DNA of 64,000 bases, from NCBI RefSeq assembly GCF_900107455.1, contig NZ_FNQB01000004.1, forward strand, positions 692,193 through 756,192. The letters are read 5' to 3'. Under the pieces are notes generated by a model. That model worked only from the letters and a program-made list of their open reading frames with translations, ran no database searches and was not told the origin of the DNA. Shown in pieces: positions 37,770 to 44,943 of the stretch (position 1 is its first letter; each line of letters begins with the position of its first letter). The position numbers were made by a program, and so were the translations under genes. Source of the stretch: Asanoa ishikariensis (lineage in GTDB: Bacteria > Actinomycetota > Actinomycetes > Mycobacteriales > Micromonosporaceae).

Positions 37770-38651
37770 CTACGGCAGGGCGGCTTCGAGGCGGCCGGCG
37801 TGCTGGCTCGGCGGGGCACCGAACGCGCGCCGGTACTCGCGGCTGAACTGGGACGGGCTGTCGTAGCCGACCCGCGCGCCGACGCCGGCGATGTCACCCG
37901 GATCGGTGGCCAGCAGCAGCCGGGCCTGGTGCAGCCGGATCCGCTTCTGGAACTGGATCGGGCTCATCGCCGTGACGGTCTGGAAGTTGCGGTGGAACGC
38001 GGACACGCTCATCCCGGCCAGCCGCGCGACGTCCTCGACCTTGAACGGTTCCGCGTAGTTGTCGCGGATCCAGCGCACGGCCCGGTCCACGTGCCGCAGC
38101 CCGCTGTCCGGCAGGCCGAGCTGACGGACCAGGCCGCCCTGCTCGCCCGTGACCAGCCGCCAGAGGATCTCGCGGATCACCAGCGGGGCGAGCACGGCCC
38201 GGTCGCGGGGCGTCTCCAGCAACCGGACCAGGCGCAGCACCGCGTCGAGCAGTTCGTCGGGCGCGTCGCTGACCGCGATGCCGGGCGGTGCCGCCGCCGG
38301 CACCTCGCCCGGTCCGGCGCCGAGCAGCAGTTCGGCGATGTCGTCCGGGCGCAGGACCAGCCCGAATCCGAGCGCCGGCCGCTCCGCGCTGGCGTCGACG
38401 AAGTGGCCGGTCACGGGCAGGTCGACCGAGGCGACCAGGTACTGGCCGGCGTGGTACTCGTACACCCGGTCGCCCAGCGACAGCCGTTTCGCACCCTGCG
38501 CGATGACCGCGAGGACCGTGCCCGACATCGACGGCGACGGCGGGAGTGACCGTTCGACCTTCGAGATCAGCACACCGTCGATCGCGGTCGTCCAGTCGGG
38601 CCGCGCGTGCCGGGCCAGCAGGGTCCGGAGCTCGTCGAGCTGTCGCATCAT
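37770..38651 (-). CDS. AraC family transcriptional regulator
   Basis: 293 residues. The AraC_N (cupin-like) domain is at 20-150 and two helix-turn-helix motifs are in the last 100 residues (VEDVARLAGMSVSAFHRNFQTV and DIAGVGARVGYDSPSQFSREYRRAFG). The N-terminal domain type is shared with regulators of aldehyde/alcohol metabolism. Translationally coupled to the upstream VOC gene, whose stop it overlaps, and next to the aldo/keto reductase gene on the same strand, its possible target. Confidence 0.88.
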   Translation of the reverse strand: MMRQLDELRTLLARHARPDWTTAIDGVLISKVERSLPPSPSMSGTVLAVIAQGAKRLSLGDRVYEYHAGQYLVASVDLPVTGHFVDASAERPALGFGLVLRPDDIAELLLGAGPGEVPAAAPPGIAVSDAPDELLDAVLRLVRLLETPRDRAVLAPLVIREILWRLVTGEQGGLVRQLGLPDSGLRHVDRAVRWIRDNYAEPFKVEDVARLAGMSVSAFHRNFQTVTAMSPIQFQKRIRLHQARLLLATDPGDIAGVGARVGYDSPSQFSREYRRAFGAPPSQHAGRLEAALP

Positions 38652-39028
38652 TCGATTTCAGCACACACCGGGTCGGCCCAGCCCGGCAGTGGGATCAGAC
38701 AGAACGGGTGGCCGGCGGGATCGGCGTAGACGCCGTCGCCGGCGAGCTTGCGGGCGCCCAGGGCGAGCACCGCCGCTCCGGCGGCGGCCGGGTCGTCGAC
38801 CATCACGTCGAAGTGGATCTGCTGCGGCACCGCGGGGTCCGGCCAGGTCGACGGCGGATTGTCCGGCGCCCGTTGGAAGGCGAGGCCCGAGGTCCGGTCC
38901 GAGACGGCGACAACCGCGAAATCATCGTCCTGGTACGTGATCGGCAGGCCGAGCAGCGCGCTGTAGAACCGCGCGACGGCGTGCGGATCGGGGCAGTCGA
39001 GGATCGTGTGGTGCAGGCGTCCGATCAT
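38648..39028 (-). CDS. VOC family (glyoxalase/dioxygenase-like) protein
   Basis: 126 residues, two beta-alpha-beta-beta-beta modules. HHTILDCPDPHAVARFYSALLG and QIHFDVMVDDP with conserved His residues, and DPAGHPFCLIPLPG near the end, mark a glyoxalase I/bleomycin-resistance fold. The family is widespread with variable function. Overlaps the AraC gene by four bases. Confidence 0.85.
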   Translation of the reverse strand: MIGRLHHTILDCPDPHAVARFYSALLGLPITYQDDDFAVVAVSDRTSGLAFQRAPDNPPSTWPDPAVPQQIHFDVMVDDPAAAGAAVLALGARKLAGDGVYADPAGHPFCLIPLPGWADPVCAEIE

Positions 39029-39037
39029 GCCCAGACG

Positions 39038-39934
39038 CTAGACCGTGATGACGACCTTGCCTCGCCCGTGGCCGGTCTCGACCTCCCGGTGGGCGTCGGC
39101 GGCGGACGCCAACGGGTAGGTCCGGCGGACGTGGATGCGCAGCTCGGCCCGCACGAGCTCGGCCAGGCGGGCGGCCGAGCGCAGCGGGGGAGTGACCCGG
39201 ATGCCGAGGTCGGCGGCGCGACCGTGGTCGACCAGGGTCAGGATTCGTCGGCGGTCCGCCACCAGGTCGAGCGAGACGTCGAGGGCGGCGCCGCCGGCAC
39301 CGTCCAAGGCGGCGTCGACGCCGTCCGGCGCGGCCGCGCGCACCCGGTCGGCCAGACCATCGCCGTACGCGACCGGGATCGCGCCCAGCTCCCGCAGGTA
39401 GTCGTGGTTCTCCGGGCGGGCGGTGCCGACCACCGTGGCGCCCGCCGCCGCCGCGAGTTGCACGGCGACCGTGCCGACCGCGCCCGCCGCGCCGTGCACG
39501 AGCAGCGTCTCGCCGGGTTTGGGCGCCAGTTCCGCGAGCGCGATGTGCGCCGTCTGCGCACCGGCCGAGAAGCCACCCGCGACCTCCCACGGCATCGCGG
39601 CCGGCTTCGCGACGAGCTGGTCGGCCGGCACCGCCAGCAGTTCCGCGTACGCGCCGAGCTGACCGAAGCCGAGCACCTCGGCGCCGACGTCGACACCGGA
39701 CACACCCGGGCCGAGCGCGGCGACCACGCCGGCGAACTCGTTGCCGGGGATGCGCGGGAACGTGGGCGGCACGCCGGCCGGGAGCCAGCCCGCCCGGACC
39801 GCGCAGTCGTACGGCTGGACGCCGGCCGCGCGGATCCGGACGAGCACCTGACCCGGTGCCGGCACCGGGTCAGGCAGCTCGAACACGCGGAGCACGTCGG
39901 GACCACCGGGCGAGTCGAAAGCAGCGGCACGCAT
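39038..39934 (-). CDS. NADPH:quinone oxidoreductase-like MDR protein, probable SoxR target
   Basis: 298 residues, zinc-free medium-chain dehydrogenase of the quinone oxidoreductase (Qor/zeta-crystallin) type. The N-terminal GroES-like part has PGNEFAGVVAALG, the Rossmann part HGAAGAVGTVAVQLA. It reduces quinones or enones with NADPH. The promoter carries a SoxR-type box in a 19-base spacer, and the ATG is about seven bases after the -10 region, which suggests a leaderless transcript. Induction by redox-active compounds is therefore likely. Confidence 0.85.
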   Translation of the reverse strand: MRAAAFDSPGGPDVLRVFELPDPVPAPGQVLVRIRAAGVQPYDCAVRAGWLPAGVPPTFPRIPGNEFAGVVAALGPGVSGVDVGAEVLGFGQLGAYAELLAVPADQLVAKPAAMPWEVAGGFSAGAQTAHIALAELAPKPGETLLVHGAAGAVGTVAVQLAAAAGATVVGTARPENHDYLRELGAIPVAYGDGLADRVRAAAPDGVDAALDGAGGAALDVSLDLVADRRRILTLVDHGRAADLGIRVTPPLRSAARLAELVRAELRIHVRRTYPLASAADAHREVETGHGRGKVVITV

Positions 39935-39941
39935 GCGAAGC

Positions 39942-39972
39942 AGTCTGTGACCTCAAGCCGCCTTGAGGTCAA
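39942..39972 (-). promoter_or_regulatory. SoxR-type (MerR family) box within a 19-base-spacer promoter
   Basis: CCTCAAG-CCGC-CTTGAGG on the plus strand (39951-39968) has the arms and 4-base spacing of the known SoxR box. On the minus strand -35 TTGACC and -10 CAGACT are separated by 19 bases, the overlong spacer that MerR-family activators need. Confidence 0.72.
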
Positions 39973-39975
39973 GCG

Positions 39976-40434
39976 TCACTGCGTGGGCAGGTCCGGCTCG
40001 TTCGAGTCCTTCGGCCGCGGGCCGAAGATGCGCCGCTCCGACTCGTCGATCCGCAGGTCGTTGATGCTCGCCTCGCGGCGGCGCATCAGCCCGTGCTCGT
40101 CGAACTCCCACAGCTCGTTGCCGTAGCTGCGCCACCACTGCCCGGTGCCGTCGTGCGACTCGTACTGGAAGCGTACGGCGATCCGGTCGTCGGTGAACGC
40201 CCACAGGTTCTTGCGCAGCGCGTAGTCGAGCTCGCGGGACCACTTGTCGCTCAGGAAGTCGACGATCGCCGGACGCCCGACGAGGAAGGTGTCACGGTTC
40301 CGCCAGACCGAGTCCGTGGTGTACGCCATCGAGACCTTCTCCGGGTCCCGGGTGTTCCAGGCGTCTTCAGCGGCCTGCACCTTGGCCATCGCCGAGGGCC
40401 GGTCGAACGGCGGCAGCGGGGGTCGATCGGTCAT
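39976..40434 (-). CDS. DUF1348/NTF2-like protein
   Basis: 152 residues with the NTF2-like signature [26 protein letters not shown] and [21 protein letters not shown], matching the DUF1348 family. It probably binds a small ligand or acts as an isomerase-like fold; no reaction is known. The ATG at 40434 follows CGGGGG. Its stop lies four bases upstream of the SoxR-type promoter. Confidence 0.8.
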   Translation of the reverse strand: MTDRPPLPPFDRPSAMAKVQAAEDAWNTRDPEKVSMAYTTDSVWRNRDTFLVGRPAIVDFLSDKWSRELDYALRKNLWAFTDDRIAVRFQYESHDGTGQWWRSYGNELWEFDEHGLMRRREASINDLRIDESERRIFGPRPKDSNEPDLPTQ

Positions 40435-40453
40435 CCCCCGACCGTAACCCCGG

Positions 40454-41077
40454 CTAGGACTCCTCGGGAGCGAACTGGGCCAGCGCCATCTGCCGGCCCG
40501 CCGCGGTCTCGTCGGCGGTCGCGGTGCCGGACGCCGCGACCACGGCCTCCCAGGCGTCGACCGAGCCACGGGAGAACTCGCGGACTTCGGGCGAGTTGGC
40601 GTACGCGATCGGGTCGCCGTTGATCTCTCCGGCGAAGAAGAGCGCGAGGCCGAGCAGCGCGCCGTCCCAGCCGGGGCCGACGAACAGGGCGCCGGCGCCG
40701 CTGCCGGCCATCTCGATCGGCACGGTGTGCGTCAGCTCGAGCTCGGTGTCGTCGGCAGTGCCGGGGGACAGGCGCAGGTGGACCACGCTGGTCGGGCCGC
40801 CGAAGGTGACGGTGAGCCGGTGCGGTGCTTCGCAGTGCCGGATCTCGCCGCCGGCGTTGCCCTCGAGCTGGAAGGTGCCGCCTTCGCGCAGGTCTCCGGT
40901 GAGCGGGTAGAACCAGCGCTTGATCCGGTCGGGGTCGGTCAGCGCGTCCCAGACGTCCTCGACCGGCGCCGCGTACGTCCGGCGCAGGACCACGGAGACC
41001 TCCTCGCCGCCGCCCTCGGCCGGGCCGACCCCGACCTCGCGGTGGATCGCCTTGAGATGGTTGGCGATGTCGATCAT
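40454..41077 (-). CDS. SRPBCC (START/AHSA1-like) domain protein
   Basis: 207 residues from the ATG at 41077 (GAGGAC upstream). The family pattern is [29 protein letters not shown], then strands and the C-terminal helix, a helix-grip fold that binds hydrophobic ligands. ArsR-type regulators are often neighbours but none is present. A TATA-like palindrome (CTTATATAAG, 41137-41146) lies upstream and may be part of its promoter. Confidence 0.82.
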   Translation of the reverse strand: MIDIANHLKAIHREVGVGPAEGGGEEVSVVLRRTYAAPVEDVWDALTDPDRIKRWFYPLTGDLREGGTFQLEGNAGGEIRHCEAPHRLTVTFGGPTSVVHLRLSPGTADDTELELTHTVPIEMAGSGAGALFVGPGWDGALLGLALFFAGEINGDPIAYANSPEVREFSRGSVDAWEAVVAASGTATADETAAGRQMALAQFAPEES

Positions 41078-41153
41078 GCGGCTGTCCTCTCGCTGTGGCG
41101 GCGGGCCGGGTGCCCGCCACATTCTGACAGTCGCGGCTTATATAAGTCCAGAG

Positions 41154-41765
41154 TTAATCCAGGGCGGCGAGCAGCGCGTCGAGGCGGTCGGTGTCCAACC
41201 AACCGTTGACCGCGACGGTGCCGGACCGGTCGACGTCGACCTGGAGCCGGTCGACCGCGCCCTCCCGCCAGTGGACGAGGTCGGGGAAGCGGTCGCCGAG
41301 CACCACGAACTCCTGGTTGGTCGAGCCGGCCCATGGCCGCTCGTGGTCGATCCGGTCCCGCTGGAACGGACCCGCGATCAACAGGTCGGTGGCCGCGAGC
41401 AGACCCGCGACACCGGGCCGGCCGGCCGCAGCGGCCCGGCGCAGCGACGCGTGCGTGTAGCCGGAGAAGGTCAGCACCGAGCGGCCGCCGGCGCGCACCT
41501 GACTGGCCACCGCGGCCAGCCCCTCGGCCTGGTCGAACGGCTCGCCGCCGAGCAGAGTCAGGCCGCCGGACGGCTCGGAGAGGACCCGGGCCGCCAGCTC
41601 CGCGGGCGACCAGGGGACCCCGCCCTCGACCGCGAACAGGTGCGGGTTGAAGCAGCCGGCGCAGCGGATCGTGCAGCCCTGCACCCAGACGGCGGTACGC
41701 ACGCCCGGCCCCTCGGCGGTGGTGGTGCCGAGGTAGCGGGCGACGGTGACCGCCGGCTCAGACAT
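41154..41765 (-). CDS. Radical-SAM, 4Fe-4S activase-like protein (short)
   Basis: 203 residues. WVQGCTIRCAGCFNP holds the C-x3-C-x2-C cluster motif; GGLTLLGGEPFDQAEGL is the SAM-binding GGE region; SGYTHASLRR matches the activating-enzyme family. It belongs with the NrdG/PflA-like short activases, but no anaerobic reductase gene is near. It starts eight bases inside the previous gene and is the last of the five-gene unit with the Ycf46-like ATPase. It may donate electrons or radicals to, or modify, a component of that system; this is inference. Confidence 0.82.
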   Translation of the reverse strand: MSEPAVTVARYLGTTTAEGPGVRTAVWVQGCTIRCAGCFNPHLFAVEGGVPWSPAELAARVLSEPSGGLTLLGGEPFDQAEGLAAVASQVRAGGRSVLTFSGYTHASLRRAAAAGRPGVAGLLAATDLLIAGPFQRDRIDHERPWAGSTNQEFVVLGDRFPDLVHWREGAVDRLQVDVDRSGTVAVNGWLDTDRLDALLAALD

Positions 41766-42579
41766 CGAGGATGCGACCCTGGTGGCCGCCCGGCCCGGGC
41801 GGCTGGGGTGGCGGCGGCTGCGGCGCGGAGACAGGAGCGGCGTACACCAGCGGCAGGATCCGGACGTACTCGTGCGGTTGCAGGCCTAGCGCGTCGCTGA
41901 ACGCGTGCACGTCGGGGAAGCCGCCGCGGCTCTCCCGCTCGGCGACCGCCCGCAGCGCCCGCCACTGGTCGAAGTGGGGAAGGGTCGCCAGTTGCGCGGC
42001 GCTGGCCGAGTTGACGTCGAGCGGCGTCGCCGGAACGGGGGGAGAGGTCGGCACGGGCATCGCGGCAGGCATGTGCGGCGGGGCCGGAACGGGCGCGTAT
42101 CCGAACGGCGCGGCCGGATGGCCGGGCGGGGCCGGGTGGCCGGCGGCGGCCGGGTAGCCGGGGCCGGATGGGTAGCCGGGCGTCGCGGGATAGCCGGGCG
42201 CGGCCGGGTAGCCGGGCGGCGGCGCCAGCGGTGTGGCGTGCCACGGCACGTAGGTGGCCTTGAACCGCAACCACGAAGGGTTGACGGAGAAGGCGTGCAG
42301 GATGACGACCAGCCAGGTCGCCAGCCACAGGCCGACCGCCCAGTTGCTGAGGGCCGTGTCCTGCTCAGACTCGCCGATCACGATGAACAATGCCGTCGAG
42401 ACCACGAAGTAGCCGATCCCCGCGATCCACAGGGACCGGCGTTTCATCCGGATCCCGAGAAAGATCAGGGCGCTGGAACCGAGGCAGCCAAAGCCCGCCA
42501 CCGGCAGTAGCAGCCAGAGACTGTGCAGCACCCGCCAGGACAGTTTGCGGGCCGGGCCAGGATCAAAGGCGGTCGACAT
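41758..42579 (-). CDS. Membrane protein with Pro/Gly/Tyr-rich linker and ComEA-type helix-hairpin-helix
   Basis: 273 residues from the ATG at 42579. Three N-terminal membrane segments (to about residue 90) are followed by a low-complexity linker of repeated PGYPA-like units (about 105-185) and a C-terminal helix-hairpin-helix (LDVNSASAAQLATLPHFDQW, then GGFPDVHAFSDALGL). It overlaps the DUF2997-like gene by 17 bases and the radical-SAM gene by eight. The cytoplasmic HhH could bind DNA or a partner at the membrane. No known function. Confidence 0.72.
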   Translation of the reverse strand: MSTAFDPGPARKLSWRVLHSLWLLLPVAGFGCLGSSALIFLGIRMKRRSLWIAGIGYFVVSTALFIVIGESEQDTALSNWAVGLWLATWLVVILHAFSVNPSWLRFKATYVPWHATPLAPPPGYPAAPGYPATPGYPSGPGYPAAAGHPAPPGHPAAPFGYAPVPAPPHMPAAMPVPTSPPVPATPLDVNSASAAQLATLPHFDQWRALRAVAERESRGGFPDVHAFSDALGLQPHEYVRILPLVYAAPVSAPQPPPPQPPGPGGHQGRILDV

Positions 42580-42781
42580 CGTGCACCGTTTCAGTGGTCT
42601 CGACCGTGGCGCGTGCCCGCGTGTAGTCGGCGGTGTGGGCGCTCGACACCGTGGTCGCGTCGAGCAGGTCTTCGAGCACGGCGATGTAGTCGAGGCAGTC
42701 GGTGCCGTGGATGCCATGCGTCTCGGCGGTGACCGTCCCGTCGGGAGCCACCACCACCGTGACCGTCTCGCGCGTGCTCAT
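42563..42781 (-). CDS. DUF2997-like small protein
   Basis: 72 residues. VTVVVAPDGTVTAETHG, then HGTDCLDYIAVLEDLLD, and a Thr/Ala-rich tail with ADYTRA match the DUF2997 family (beta strands, then a Cys-Leu-containing helix). No membrane segment or signal. Its start codon overlaps the stop of the DUF1257-like gene (ATGA), and its end overlaps the next gene by 17 bases. Small proteins of this family are encoded next to DUF1257 genes elsewhere; role unknown. Confidence 0.7.
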   Translation of the reverse strand: MSTRETVTVVVAPDGTVTAETHGIHGTDCLDYIAVLEDLLDATTVSSAHTADYTRARATVETTETVHDVDRL

Positions 42782-43239
42782 GCCCGCTCCCGCTGTTCGA
42801 CCGCGAAGACCAGCCGAACGGACGCGTCGTCCGTGACGGTCTCGGACGCCAGGCGCAGCCCGGCCGCGGGTGCCTGGGTGCGCAGCCGGTCGAGCACCGC
42901 CGCCTGCACCTGCCGGCCGTACGCGGCGTCGAGCCGTCGGACGATCTCGACCGCGCGGGTCTCGTCGACGTCACCGGCGAAATGCGCGGCCCAGATGCCC
43001 TCGGTGTCGCGGGTGAACCGGGCGGTAACGCCCTGCCACACCGCGTCGACCAGGTCGGTGCCGGTGGTGACGACGGCGCCGGTCTCGCGCAGCGCGGTGG
43101 ACAGCAGCGCGCTGTCGCGCATCCGGGTCGACACCGTGCAGACCAGGCCGCCGGACCCGCCCGACTGACCGGCGCTGCGGGCCTGGATGGCCGCCGCGGC
43201 GGCCAGTGCCGCCGGAATGAGGAGCAGGGAAACGCTCAT
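42778..43239 (-). CDS. DUF1257/Ycf35-like protein
   Basis: 153 residues from the ATG at 43239. A hydrophobic, possibly membrane-anchoring, N-terminus (SLLLIPAALAAAAAIQA) precedes a domain with STRMRDSALLSTALRETGAVV, GVTARFTRDTEGIWAAHFAG and DAAYGRQVQAAVLDRL. This order and the spaced motifs fit the DUF1257 family known as Ycf35 in plastids and cyanobacteria. It lies 28 bases downstream of the ATPase gene. The N-terminal segment is not part of the usual Ycf35. Confidence 0.68.
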   Translation of the reverse strand: MSVSLLLIPAALAAAAAIQARSAGQSGGSGGLVCTVSTRMRDSALLSTALRETGAVVTTGTDLVDAVWQGVTARFTRDTEGIWAAHFAGDVDETRAVEIVRRLDAAYGRQVQAAVLDRLRTQAPAAGLRLASETVTDDASVRLVFAVEQRERA

Positions 43240-43267
43240 CGCATCATCCAACCATCGGGGTCGTACA

Positions 43268-44899
43268 TCAGAACTCGACGGGCCGGCCGCCGTGCGAGCG
43301 GTGCGGACCGTCCGCCTCGGGCCGCGGCTGCGGCACGTCCAGATCCCAGTCCTCGGCGGCGGTCGCGGCGACCGCGCGGGCATCGGCCCACGCCCGGACG
43401 GCGGCGATCCGCTCGGCCTGGGTGCGGCTCAGCGGCACCATGTTGACCAGCGCCCGCACCACGTCGTCCTGGCGCAGGGGGCGCCGCTCGGCGAACGCGT
43501 CGTACACCGCGGCGACCAGTGCGTGCTCGATCTCGGCGCCGGAGTAGCCCTCGCTGAGCGAGGTCAACTCGGCCAGCACCGCGGCGTCGACGGTGAGGGC
43601 GCCACCGACTCGCGGGTTGCGCATCCACCGGGCGAGGTGGACCTGCCAGATCGAGCCGCGTTCCGCACGGGTCGGCAGGTCGACGAAGAACACCTCGTCG
43701 AAGCGGCCCTTGCGGAGCAACTCGGGCGGGAGGCTCTCGATCTCGTTTGCGGTCGCGATCACGAACACCGGCCGGCTCTTCTCCTGCAGCCAGGTCAGGA
43801 ACGACCCGAACACCCGCGACGAGGTGCCGGAGTCGCCGGCGCCGGTGGCGGCGAAGCCCTTCTCGATCTCGTCGATCCAGAGGACACACGGCGCGACCGC
43901 CTCGGCGGTGCGGATGGCGCTGCGCATGTTGTGCTCGCTCGACCCGACCAGGCCGGCGAAGACCCGGCCGATGTCGAGGCGGAGCAGCGGGATGCCCCAC
44001 GCGGCGGCGACCGCTTTGGCGGTCAGCGACTTGCCGCAGCCAGGGACACCGGTGATCAGCACGCCGCGCGGTGCCGGCAGGCCGTAGTCGGCGGCGTCCG
44101 CCAGCCACGCGCCCTCCCGACGGCCGAGCCAGCGTTTCAAGTTCTCGAGCCCGCCGATGTCGGACAGCCGCGGGCCGGTCTCGATGAACTCGAGCAGCCC
44201 CGCCTTGCGTACCGTCTGCCGCTTCTCCTCCAGGATCACCGGCAGGTCGGCGACGCTGATGACTCCGTCGTTGACCATCGCGCGGGCGAACGCGTTCTCC
44301 GCCTCGTGCAGTGTCAGCCCGAGCGCGGCCTTGGCGAACCGTTCGCGTCCGCTGTCGTCGAGGTCGATCCGAAGTCGCGGCGAGGCGGCGTTGGCCCGCA
44401 GCATCCCGTCGAGCACGCCGCGGATGTCGGTTTCGGACGGCAACGGAAAGTCGACGACGGTGACGTCCTTCTCGAGCTCGACCGGCACCCGGTTGACCGG
44501 TGAGACGAGCACGAGGCTACGCGGGACCGCACCGGCGCGGAACGCGGTCGCCAGATCGCGCATGCGGCGGATCACCGCCGGATCACCAGGCTGGCCGGTC
44601 GCGCCGAGCACAGGGTGCAGGTCGCGGAAGACCGCGACGATCGGCTCTTGCATCCGGAGCAGCGCGTCGAGCGCGTCGGCCGGGTCCTTTGTGCGGGCCT
44701 GCTCCTCGCCGTCGTCGCGCCGCAGCCCGTCGGTCAGCGACCAGGTCCACACCCTGCGCGGGGTGCGCACGAGTCCGGCGTCGCCGGCGACCGCGCGCAC
44801 CTCGAACAGCACCCGGAGCTCCTCGTGCGACTCGACCGCCATGATCGGGAATCGGGCCTTGAGGAGTTGGGCGAGGGTGGTGCGGAAGGACTCTGCCAC
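43268..44899 (-). CDS. AAA+ ATPase, Ycf46-like
   Basis: 543 residues. A degenerate N-terminal domain (1-190, with DPADALDALLRMQEPIVAVFRDLHPVLG and SPVNRVPVELEKDVTVVDFPLP) precedes an active AAA+ module: Walker A GVPGCGKS (284-291), Walker B VLWIDEIEKGF (about 339-349), sensor region ATANEIESLPPELLRKGRF with the arginine finger. This layout is that of the Ycf46 family of cyanobacteria and plastids, single-ring ATPases of the FtsH-like remodelling group. The GTG start lacks a clear ribosome site. First gene of the five-gene unit; the PQQ dehydrogenase gene is 45 bases upstream. Confidence 0.85.
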   Translation of the reverse strand: MAESFRTTLAQLLKARFPIMAVESHEELRVLFEVRAVAGDAGLVRTPRRVWTWSLTDGLRRDDGEEQARTKDPADALDALLRMQEPIVAVFRDLHPVLGATGQPGDPAVIRRMRDLATAFRAGAVPRSLVLVSPVNRVPVELEKDVTVVDFPLPSETDIRGVLDGMLRANAASPRLRIDLDDSGRERFAKAALGLTLHEAENAFARAMVNDGVISVADLPVILEEKRQTVRKAGLLEFIETGPRLSDIGGLENLKRWLGRREGAWLADAADYGLPAPRGVLITGVPGCGKSLTAKAVAAAWGIPLLRLDIGRVFAGLVGSSEHNMRSAIRTAEAVAPCVLWIDEIEKGFAATGAGDSGTSSRVFGSFLTWLQEKSRPVFVIATANEIESLPPELLRKGRFDEVFFVDLPTRAERGSIWQVHLARWMRNPRVGGALTVDAAVLAELTSLSEGYSGAEIEHALVAAVYDAFAERRPLRQDDVVRALVNMVPLSRTQAERIAAVRAWADARAVAATAAEDWDLDVPQPRPEADGPHRSHGGRPVEF

Positions 44900-44943
44900 G
44901 CGAGGCAGTCTGCCCTATCCCCACCACCCTCGACGATGCTCCC

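Noticed and set aside
41137-41146. CTTATATAAG palindrome as an ArsR operator for the SRPBCC gene
   Set aside because: Only ten bases, AT-rich and self-complementary; no ArsR gene is near. Kept only as a possible promoter element.
42121-42240. Repeated GGGTAGCCGGG-like units as a possible CRISPR or tandem DNA repeat
   Set aside because: They encode the PGYPA-type linker of the membrane/HhH protein in frame; no spacers or regular unit length.
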